In this document: positions 1 through 4,755 of the stretch, piece after piece
How positions within the stretch are numbered: the first letter of the stretch is position 1
How the letters are laid out: every line of letters starts with the position of its first letter
DNA from: Candidatus Poribacteria bacterium
GTDB lineage: Bacteria; Poribacteria; WGA-4E; WGA-3G
Assembly (NCBI GenBank): GCA_007571355.1
Contig: RKRO01000565.1
Location: 1 to 9,003 of the forward strand
Direction of reading: 5' to 3'
Length of the DNA: 9,003 nt
Notes under the pieces: generated by a model
The model's input: the letters and a program-made list of their open reading frames with translations, nothing else
What the model was told of the DNA's origin: nothing
Databases searched by the model: none
Made by a program: the position numbers and the translations under genes

Positions 1-36
1 ACCCTTGCCTTGGCTGTTGAAATACAGCAACGGATG

Positions 37-1011
37 CTAACGTTCCGATTTAATAGCTCCCCAAGAAGTAATCTTGCGATTTATTACGGGGATCGCACTC
101 GGTGCGTTTTGGATTTGTCCATCAATGATCGCTAAGTCAGCTGCAGCATCCGCTTCTTCAACATCTGCGTCTGCTGCGATGATTTCCCACTCGATGAGCA
201 GTGCCTTGATTGCTTCGCGAATTTCGTCGCTGGTCGCCCCGGCGACTTGCGTCTCGGCGACAACGGCTAAAATTTCAACACGCTGCTCTTCGGTGAGATC
301 AAAGAGGAAGTAGTGGAAGCCTCTATGATGCCCATGTTTACCCCATAGGTTATAGGGCATTGTGATACCCATGGCTCCCAGCTGCTCGACAATCGCCTCA
401 CGGATCTCGGTTTTGCTTGCATCTTCCGCCTGAAGTCCAGCAACCACTTCTTTAATTTCAGTGATCTGATCTTCAGTGAGTTCCAAATTCGAGAGCAACC
501 GATCAATGTGTCCTAACAAATATGTAGGAACTTCAACCCCAAGATCTCTGAGCCGGGTTACGACAGCGTCGCGGATAGCATCTTCGGATGTATCAGCAGT
601 TTGGAGTTCACCTATAAGTGTGGCGATTTCTGCCCGTTGGTCATCCGTCAGATCGATCGCTGCCAACTGCTGCTCAAGTTTACTCTGAAGGACGAACGGA
701 ATTTCGATATCGAACGCCGTGAGGTGTTCTACAACAGCGATCCGAATCTCTTCATGCGTTGCGCCATAGAGCGTAAGCTCAGCGACAGTTACGTCCACTT
801 CTGCGCGTTGCCCATCTGTTAATGCTCCTGTTAAAATCAGCAAATCCAGTACCTCTGTTAAGGTGAGGCGACTGTGATATCCGCTGCTGTGATGGGAAGC
901 CTTGCCGGAGCGGTGGCTGCGCCGGCCGCCGGGGTCGGCTTCGGTTGTAACAACGACAAAAAAGCCGAGGGTAAGTGCCACGAGGATCGTGGCGAAAACT
1001 TTGCGTAACAT
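37..1011 (-). CDS. exported protein with four LTxxQR (Spy/CpxP-like) helical repeats
   Basis: This is a 324-residue protein with an N-terminal signal peptide (residues 1 to about 25, hydrophobic core LVALTLGFFVVV). After a His/Arg/Ser-rich stretch (residues 30-48) come four related units starting at residues 64, 121, 178 and 239. Each opens with LTxxQ, mostly LT(D/E)(D/E)QR, continues with a helix, and has a conserved (D/E)xIRxAV-like segment; the first three end in a Gly/Asp-Ile/Val-x-x-Pro turn. The spacing is 57, 57 and 61 residues. The longer third unit holds a His-rich insert (GKHGHHRGFHYF, 225-236). LTxxQ motifs are known from the periplasmic Spy/CpxP family, which act as chaperones or metal-responsive stress proteins; extending that role here is inference. 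The ATG start is supported by AAGGAG 6 nt upstream (1018-1023). The gene ends in TAG. The acidic Ala-rich tail after residue 278 matches no unit. The export call is firm; the function is unknown. Confidence 0.85.
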   Translation of the reverse strand: MLRKVFATILVALTLGFFVVVTTEADPGGRRSHRSGKASHHSSGYHSRLTLTEVLDLLILTGALTDGQRAEVDVTVAELTLYGATHEEIRIAVVEHLTAFDIEIPFVLQSKLEQQLAAIDLTDDQRAEIATLIGELQTADTSEDAIRDAVVTRLRDLGVEVPTYLLGHIDRLLSNLELTEDQITEIKEVVAGLQAEDASKTEIREAIVEQLGAMGITMPYNLWGKHGHHRGFHYFLFDLTEEQRVEILAVVAETQVAGATSDEIREAIKALLIEWEIIAADADVEEADAAADLAIIDGQIQNAPSAIPVINRKITSWGAIKSER

Positions 1012-1017
1012 GAAATT

Positions 1018-1023
1018 CTCCTT
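1018..1023 (-). promoter_or_regulatory. Shine-Dalgarno of the LTxxQR repeat gene
   Basis: AAGGAG on the minus strand lies 6 nt before the ATG at 1011 and fixes that start. Confidence 0.75.
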
Positions 1024-1044
1024 AAATATTTCCTACCGAACCAC

Positions 1045-1084
1045 AAAAAAATGTTTATTGTATTAACTGTTTTGTGATACAATA
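1045..1084 (-). promoter_or_regulatory. hairpin plus T-run in the leader of the LTxxQR gene (attenuator-like)
   Basis: On the minus strand TATTGTAT (1077-1084) and ATACAATA (1056-1063) form a perfect 8-bp inverted repeat around a 13-nt loop. Four bases later comes a run of seven T (1045-1051). This is the layout of a weak AT-rich intrinsic terminator, 34 nt before the start codon, so it could act as an attenuator. The same palindrome could equally be an operator for a dimeric regulator. The inverted repeat is seen directly; the role is inference. Confidence 0.4.
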
Positions 1085-1093
1085 GGTATGTTG

Positions 1094-1099
1094 ATTATA
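1094..1099 (-). promoter_or_regulatory. possible -10 element for the LTxxQR gene
   Basis: A perfect TATAAT occurs on the minus strand, which would give a leader of about 75 nt. No good -35 hexamer lies 16-18 bp upstream (the best 17-bp match is GAGGTC), so this is weak support. Confidence 0.3.
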
Positions 1100-1196
1100 A
1101 GGGACGCTTCGGAATAGACCTCAGGTCCCTTGAATTGATTGACAAATTCGGGGAACTCGTTGGAACCGTTGCGGGTTCCCTTCTTTGTCATTTCAA
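1099..1196. repeat. cluster of nested inverted repeats in the intergenic region
   Basis: Two potential stem-loops sit side by side. The first pairs AAGGGAC (1099-1105) with GTCCCTT (1125-1131). The second is nested: TTGAA (1130-1134) with TTCAA (1192-1196), TGACAAA (1140-1146) with TTTGTCA (1184-1190), and GGGAAC (1151-1156) with GTTCCC (1175-1180). All arms listed are perfect complements. The region lies between the LTxxQR gene and the selenoprotein gene, so it could be a structured leader, a 3' end or an operator array. No known riboswitch class was recognised. Confidence 0.45.
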
Positions 1197-1226
1197 CGTT
1201 TTTCTCAGTGTCTGTCTGATTCACCG

Positions 1227-1276
1227 AAAAAAAACTTTAACTATTTTAGATAGTATTAACCTCCTACTATAGGTTA
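1227..1276 (-). terminator. probable intrinsic terminator of the selenoprotein gene
   Basis: Downstream of the TAG stop, the minus strand has TAACCT/AGGTTA (1271-1276 with 1257-1262), then ACTAT/ATAGT (1250-1254 with 1240-1244), followed after five bases by eight T (1227-1234). ATAGTA/TACTAT (1265-1270 with 1250-1255) is a competing pairing. The stems are short and AT-rich, but the position and T-run fit transcription termination. Confidence 0.45.
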
Positions 1277-1293
1277 TCTTATGGGCAGTCGTG

Positions 1294-2625
1294 CTATTCA
1301 AGCGAAAGTTCCACTTCGACCTGTTCTCCGTTTCGGAGAAGTTTTAGTGGCAAAGTTTTTGCTTGCGGTTTGTCTTGTAACACATAACCGATAACACCAC
1401 TTTCCGTCAATCTGTCGGTGCGGTCGCCGTACGCGACGACAATATCACCGCGACGGATGCCTGCTCTTTGAGCATGGGTCTGTCCGCCTGAACGTCGATC
1501 CCCGCGTCTGAAGTTTTCGACTCTCAGTGCCATTTTGTTCTCGCCGATACCGTTGCGTTGACGTTCAGCATCGGAGAGGTCTTGGAGGCGCATTCCACCG
1601 AGTGCGACGAGACGGAGTTCGCCTGTTGTCGTGCGCCAAGAGATGTCGCTGCCTTTCCGCCAGCCCGGTTTGAGCGTCAATGTGAGATTAACTTCTTCGC
1701 CGTGCCGATTAACCGTTGCTGGTAGTGTGCTATTTTCAGCGGCACGGTGTAATACCCACTGCACGTCGGCAATTGAAATCATCGGCTGCCCATCAAGCGT
1801 TAGGATCTCGTCTGCGCGCCGGAAACCGTCTTTCTCAGCAGCGGAGTTGGGATCAATTTTACTGATCTTTGCGCGATGCTTGGGTGAAAAATGCAGTCCC
1901 AAGACATCTGGCATCGGGAATGGATACAGAACTTCATCGGGTACAGGTTTCCGGTCGTACCAGTGTATCTCGCGCTGTGCTTCACCGATCTGATGGCAGT
2001 GGATGCACTGATCGCCAATTCGGCCATCAAGGTTCAAGTTTGAAGCGTAACGCAACAGGGCGGGGAACGCCTCTGGTGTTTGCTTTATCGGTTCAGGGCC
2101 GGTTTTCGCCGCTAAAGATGCCTTGTTTTCGGGGTATCCTTTGTGTATTTCAAGCGCGGCTTCAAGTGCCCCTTTGAAACTCTCAATTGAGATGTTTTTC
2201 GCTGCGTCTTCAAAATCAGCACGTGTGCTGAAGCGACCGTAGATCGTTTTGTCGGCGTTCATAAAGAACACTGAGAATGTGAGATCGTAATCGAATTGGA
2301 AGAGCGACAGGTCCATACCGTTGCCTTGGACAACACGGACGCGGACGAATTGCTCCATTAGGTCTTTAATTTCTTTGTCGTGACGAACAACCTGTTCGTC
2401 GAAGCCTTGGCAGGACTCTCACGGTACTCAGCGAAAAACGACGAGCATGGGGTGTCCTGTCTCTGCTGCTTGGGCATACCCCTTATCAAGGTCGTTGTAG
2501 ATCCAGTAACCGGTTGCGTTCACCGTTACCTGATCCTCCGCGACCTCTCTGTCCCCGTGCCCGAAGCAGAATGATACAGCTAAGAGCAGTATTCCGAGAG
2601 TCATGATCGGCAACTGAAACTTCAT
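1294..2625 (-). CDS. selenoprotein candidate: exported thioredoxin-like/CxxCH/PDZ protein with UxxU motif
   Basis: I read one 443-residue frame that crosses two in-frame TGA codons. The start ATG at 2625 has AAGGAG 9 nt upstream (2635-2640) and begins a signal peptide (MKFQLPIMTLGILLLAVSFC). A thioredoxin-like segment follows (about 38-135): GYWIYNDLDKGYAQA, then HPMLVVFR, then TGA-Val-Pro-TGA-Glu-Ser-Cys at residues 66-72, then GFDEQVV and QFDYDLTFSVFFMNAD. In homologues as I remember them the motif reads FRCVPCxxC, so both TGAs replace the redox cysteines and give U66-V-P-U69. Further on come a c-type haem motif C207-I-H-C210-H211, a PDZ domain (about 241-319, LDGQPMISIADVQW) and a second PDZ-like region (about 377-443). 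Standard gene calling would give a 65-residue stub (2428-2625) and a 354-residue piece from Met90 (1294-2358). Both pieces share a frame with no other stop. A SECIS-like hairpin lies at 2382-2400. Inferred role: a periplasmic thiol/selenol redox protein, partner unknown. The alternative is a pseudogene with two nonsense changes, which I think unlikely. Confidence 0.83.
2382..2400 (-). promoter_or_regulatory. putative bacterial SECIS hairpin
   Basis: In the mRNA sense GACGAAC-AGGUU-GUUCGUC forms a perfect 7-bp stem with a 5-nt loop; an extra A-U pair would make 8 bp around GGU. The loop begins 25 nt after the second UGA and 34 nt after the first. Both fit the window of roughly 16-37 nt that I recall for bacterial SECIS elements, which also need a G in the first two loop positions. 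The AGGUU loop resembles the GGU-containing SelB-binding loop of E. coli fdhF (AGGUCU). It lies within the coding region, as bacterial SECIS elements do. Confidence 0.72.
2419..2430 (-). other. two in-frame UGA codons, presumed selenocysteine (UxxU)
   Basis: On the minus strand the codons are TGA (2430-2428), GTA, CCG, TGA (2421-2419), followed by GAG TCC TGC. They occupy the two positions of a thioredoxin-type CxxC right after the beta strand HPMLVVFR. The frame stays open for 65 codons upstream and 374 codons downstream. TGA differs from the Cys codons TGC/TGT only in the third base. Confidence 0.8.
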
Positions 2626-2634
2626 GAGCGTATT

Positions 2635-2640
2635 CTCCTT
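2635..2640 (-). promoter_or_regulatory. Shine-Dalgarno that sets the selenoprotein start
   Basis: AAGGAG lies 9 nt before the ATG at 2625 and directly ahead of the signal peptide. The frame remains open upstream to an earlier start codon at 2691, but that would add 22 hydrophilic residues before the signal peptide, so 2625 is preferred. Confidence 0.75.
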
Positions 2641-2665
2641 TTCAGTTTGTGTATAGATTAAAATT

Positions 2666-2698
2666 CTTTCAGAATTAGTGTGTTTCTGCACCTGAAAG
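2666..2698 (-). other. inverted repeat between the DUF98 gene and the selenoprotein gene
   Basis: CTTTCAG (2692-2698 read on the minus strand) pairs perfectly with CTGAAAG (2666-2672) over a 19-nt loop, and AATTTTAAT follows. It begins 16 nt after the DUF98 stop. It could be a weak terminator or a processing stem. The T-tract is poor, so read-through into the selenoprotein gene is possible. No convincing promoter was found in this 89-nt gap. Confidence 0.25.
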
Positions 2699-2714
2699 TT
2701 GTTGTTTTGTGGAA

Positions 2715-3317
2715 TTATAATGTAAATTGCTCATTAGTCAGCATAAATTGTTCATGATTTGCGAGTACCAAGTAAGAACGACTGATAAAAGTCTCGTTTT
2801 CAAGATGCGCGATGGCGGGTGATAGATCTTTTAAAGTCTCAATTCCGCACCAGAGTAGCTCACGTCGAGTCTCCATACCACTGTGCTGCAAAAGCCGCCC
2901 CAATCCCTGTTGATTGGCTTCTAAACCCTCTAAAATGGATTTCGGCAGGCGTTTCAACACAATTAACGAGTCCGCATACGTATGAATTATCGGGGATGCT
3001 TTCGTCTCTTGATGTGTTTGGAGTATCACTTGCCGCGAGATGACTTCTTCTCCAGCGGGCAGCTGGAGCCATTTGTTTTTACGCAATAACGTCTGTTTCT
3101 TTTGCTGGAGCAGGACAACCTCTACCGGTGCAAGTGTATACGCTTCTATGAATTGTGTGACGGTTCCGTCGGTGACGACCAATCCGCGTTGGAAAGGTGT
3201 AAGGCCTGCGAAATTGATTTCTTTTAATATAGAGGGTTTCTCATTTTGTGCGACGAAGAGTGATTTCATGCGTGTGTTAACGAAGGCTCCTGATTGTTGC
3301 GTTATGTCTGTTTCCAT
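2715..3317 (-). CDS. chorismate pyruvate-lyase-like protein (DUF98 family)
   Basis: This 200-residue cytoplasmic protein has no signal peptide. Family-like landmarks in order are RGLVVTDGTVTQFIEAY (44-60), the basic core VISRQVIL (92-99), a YADSLI strand (114-119), RLPKSI (123-128), GLGRLLQ (138-144), METRRELLWCGIE (148-160), FISRSYLVL (177-185) and a terminal NEQF (195-198). This pattern fits the DUF98/UbiC-like chorismate lyase family, whose characterised mycobacterial member converts chorismate to 4-hydroxybenzoate and pyruvate. R95 and E196 are plausible counterparts of the active-site Arg and Glu of UbiC-type enzymes, but this is an inferred alignment. The ATG at 3317 was chosen because AAGGA lies 9 nt upstream; a GTG at 3353 would add 12 residues without a good ribosome site. 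The selenoprotein gene starts 89 nt downstream in the same direction, so co-transcription is possible. The exact substrate is not certain. Confidence 0.72.
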   Translation of the reverse strand: METDITQQSGAFVNTRMKSLFVAQNEKPSILKEINFAGLTPFQRGLVVTDGTVTQFIEAYTLAPVEVVLLQQKKQTLLRKNKWLQLPAGEEVISRQVILQTHQETKASPIIHTYADSLIVLKRLPKSILEGLEANQQGLGRLLQHSGMETRRELLWCGIETLKDLSPAIAHLENETFISRSYLVLANHEQFMLTNEQFTL

Positions 3318-3388
3318 GGTCAAAGTTCCTTTTCTTTTGGGGAGGAAGCACACTCGCTAAAAAGCGGTGTGGCGCGTTCGGATTTGTT

Positions 3389-3419
3389 ACATTTTTAGAC
3401 ATCTGAATTCGAAAAATGT
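3389..3419. repeat. perfect inverted repeat in the divergent intergenic region
   Basis: ACATTTTT (3389-3396) and AAAAATGT (3412-3419) are exact inverted copies, 15 nt apart. They lie between the divergently transcribed DUF98 and sigma-like genes, 72-102 bp before the DUF98 start codon. This could be an operator or a leader stem; nothing decides between them. Confidence 0.4.
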
Positions 3420-3427
3420 TCGTCGAT

Positions 3428-3455
3428 AGTTACCAGTTATCGGTTGCCAGTTGTC
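3428..3455. repeat. four tandem heptamers
   Basis: AGTTACC, AGTTATC, GGTTGCC and AGTTGTC follow each other without gaps; the consensus is RGTTRYC. This resembles the short tandem repetitive repeats known from intergenic DNA of cyanobacteria and other large bacterial genomes. On the minus strand the last unit overlaps a TTGACA at 3451-3456. Confidence 0.6.
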
Positions 3456-3463
3456 AATCCGCT

Positions 3464-3490
3464 GTAGCAGTGAGGTAACCTCGCCCCTAC
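3464..3490. repeat. imperfect palindrome, REP-like
   Basis: GTAGCAGTGAGG (3464-3475) and CCTCGCCCCTAC (3479-3490) can pair over 12 positions with two mismatches and one G-T wobble around a TAA loop. It follows the heptamer block directly and looks like an interspersed palindromic repeat of the GTAGGGGCGAGG type. Whether it recurs in the genome cannot be seen from this window. Confidence 0.45.
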
Positions 3491-3518
3491 GACAGAGGAC
3501 GTGTCCTATAAAATACGT

Positions 3519-3547
3519 TTGACAAATTGATAGTGAAGGTTTATACT
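3519..3547 (+). promoter_or_regulatory. strong sigma-70 promoter for the sigma-like/TPR genes
   Basis: TTGACA (3519-3524), a 17-bp spacer and TATACT (3542-3547) are nearly perfect consensus. Transcription would start near 3554, giving a leader of about 28 nt with GAGGT (3570-3574) 7 nt before the ATG at 3582. Confidence 0.8.
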
Positions 3548-3581
3548 ATGAACAACATTACATCTCAACGAGGTAAACGTT

Positions 3582-3848
3582 ATGATTCCTGATGATGTTT
3601 ACATCCAAAAAGCAATAGAGGGGAGTGATGAGGCGTTCGATGAACTGATTAAACGCCATCACCCAAAGATTTATGAGATCGCACATCGGATGCTTGGCAA
3701 CCAAAGAGATGCTGAAAGGATAACACATGCGTCGTTTTTAGCGGCACGCAAGCACATTAAGGATTTTCAAGGTCGCACGGCATTTGGAACGTGGCTGTCT
3801 CGGATTGCTAAGAACCTGTGTTTACAGCACCAACAAACCAAAGCATAA
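3582..3848 (+). CDS. short sigma-70 family protein, region 2 only
   Basis: The 88-residue product resembles ECF sigma factor region 2: EAFDELIKRHHPKIYEIAHRML (17-38) corresponds to 2.1/2.2, NQRDAERITHASFLAARKHI (40-59) to the core-binding and -10 recognition helices, and FQGRTAFGTWLSRIAKNLCLQHQ (62-84) to the end of region 2. Region 4, which reads the -35 element, is absent, and no other frame downstream restores it. Normal ECF factors are about 160-200 residues. The usual DA(E/D)D(I/L)xQExF signature is changed to DAERITHASF. The start is supported by GAGGT 7 nt upstream and by a near-consensus promoter. It may be a truncated remnant, or a lone region 2 protein that still binds RNA polymerase. 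The strong promoter and clean frame argue against recent decay, but function is uncertain. Confidence 0.7.
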   Translation: MIPDDVYIQKAIEGSDEAFDELIKRHHPKIYEIAHRMLGNQRDAERITHASFLAARKHIKDFQGRTAFGTWLSRIAKNLCLQHQQTKA

Positions 3849-3886
3849 TTAGGTGCCCATTTGTGAGGGACGCACCCAACCTCTGT

Positions 3887-4744
3887 ATGGCTCAAGTCTT
3901 GAACAACTTGATATTTTTTTTCTTAATCAGCACATTTTTGATCCTCTGCGGTTTCACGGCAAGTGCGGAAGAACTTCCGTTATCGCTTGGCAGACATCTC
4001 GCAGCACAAGGCAGCTACGACGCTGCCATCACCGAATACAAACGTTTCCTCTTTTTTCATCCAGGTGATCCGCGCGTCGGTGAAGTGTATTACAATATCG
4101 GTCTCGCCTATAGGGCAGAAAGTTTATGGACGGAAGCGATTGCTGCCCTACGGGCTGCAACACATTACGCAATGGACAGGGAATCGAAATCGGAATACCA
4201 ATTAGCACTCGCGGTAACGCTTATTGCCACAAAGAACTATGATCTCGCCGAGTTAGAACTGATTAAGGTGATGCTGAGAAACCCATCCACCGGACTTCAC
4301 CGACGCATGCTTTTTCTGCAAGGTGTTTTGTATATCTACCAATTTCGCTGGGAAGAGGCGCGCAGCGTTCTACGTGAATATACGACTGATGCTCGACTCG
4401 AAACACTTTTTGACGCGGCGGTTAATACCCCACAAAAATCTGCTGGCGTTGCAAGTGTGTTGTCAAGAGTTCTACCCGGTCTCGGACATATTTACGTCGG
4501 CGATTGGCGGGATGGATTAAACGCACTCCTACTGAACGGGGCACTCGGTTTCCTCATCATCGATGCGGTGTTAGATGAACATTATACAGACGCTGCATTA
4601 TGGGCGGGTCTCGTTTTCATGCGTTACTATCAAGGGGCTACATTCCGTGCCAGAACGGCAGTGGAACAGTTTAATTTACAGAAGTCTCGTCAAGCCGCTG
4701 AAGCACTTTTGTGGCGACTCCAAGAGATTGTCAACACGCCCTGA
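3887..4744 (+). CDS. exported TPR protein with C-terminal PGLGxIY membrane module
   Basis: From the ATG at 3887 the protein has 285 residues. A hydrophobic signal segment (8-26, LIFFFLISTFLILCGFTASA) has a likely cleavage after ASA. Tetratricopeptide-like helix pairs follow at about 34-60 (GSYDAAITEYKRFLFFHPGD), 67-95 (VYYNIGLAYRAESLWTEAIAALRAA), 104-130 and 141-165. The C-terminal part starts with VLPGLGHIYVGDWRDGLNALLLN (195-217) and contains one or two membrane segments (about 211-228 and 233-247). PGLGxIYxG modules of this kind are common in small membrane proteins of unknown role. The start is uncertain: ATG 3887 has no close ribosome site, GTG 3863 has AGGT 8 nt upstream, and the frame is open back to 3818, overlapping the sigma-like gene by 31 nt. 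The gene shares the upstream promoter and ends in TGA, 11 bp before the end of the convergent TRAP gene. The TPR part suggests protein-protein contacts at the envelope; the partner is unknown. Confidence 0.78.
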   Translation: MAQVLNNLIFFFLISTFLILCGFTASAEELPLSLGRHLAAQGSYDAAITEYKRFLFFHPGDPRVGEVYYNIGLAYRAESLWTEAIAALRAATHYAMDRESKSEYQLALAVTLIATKNYDLAELELIKVMLRNPSTGLHRRMLFLQGVLYIYQFRWEEARSVLREYTTDARLETLFDAAVNTPQKSAGVASVLSRVLPGLGHIYVGDWRDGLNALLLNGALGFLIIDAVLDEHYTDAALWAGLVFMRYYQGATFRARTAVEQFNLQKSRQAAEALLWRLQEIVNTP

Positions 4745-4755
4745 AAAGGACGCTG

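Noticed and set aside
10..30. Terminator of the LTxxQR gene at the left edge
   Set aside because: A short GCTGT/ACAGC stem is present downstream of the stop, but no T-run follows on the minus strand within the window, so a terminator cannot be supported.
1631..2177. Plus-strand ORFs at 1631-1993 and 1869-2177
   Set aside because: They lie wholly opposite the PDZ coding region, overlap each other, and show no recognisable domain.
1294..2358. Independent 354-residue PDZ protein starting at Met 2358
   Set aside because: It lacks a ribosome site and signal peptide, begins in the middle of a thioredoxin-like fold, and its CxxCH motif would need export. The coding signal continues upstream across the TGAs.
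2419..2430. General reassignment of UGA to a sense codon
   Set aside because: The TPR gene ends in TGA at 4742-4744 directly before the convergent TRAP gene, and no other real gene in the window has an internal TGA. The two TGAs are at Cys positions of a redox motif, which fits local recoding.
2358..2430. Frameshift or sequencing error splitting the thioredoxin/PDZ gene
   Set aside because: Both pieces are in the same frame, so no insertion or deletion is needed, and the intervening codons encode the expected continuation (GFDEQVVRHDKEIKDL).
2380..2574. Plus-strand 64-codon ORF opposite the selenoprotein gene
   Set aside because: It is a shadow of the opposite strand without family features or a ribosome site.
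3428..3455. CRISPR array
   Set aside because: The repeats are 7 nt and contiguous with no spacers, and no cas gene is nearby.
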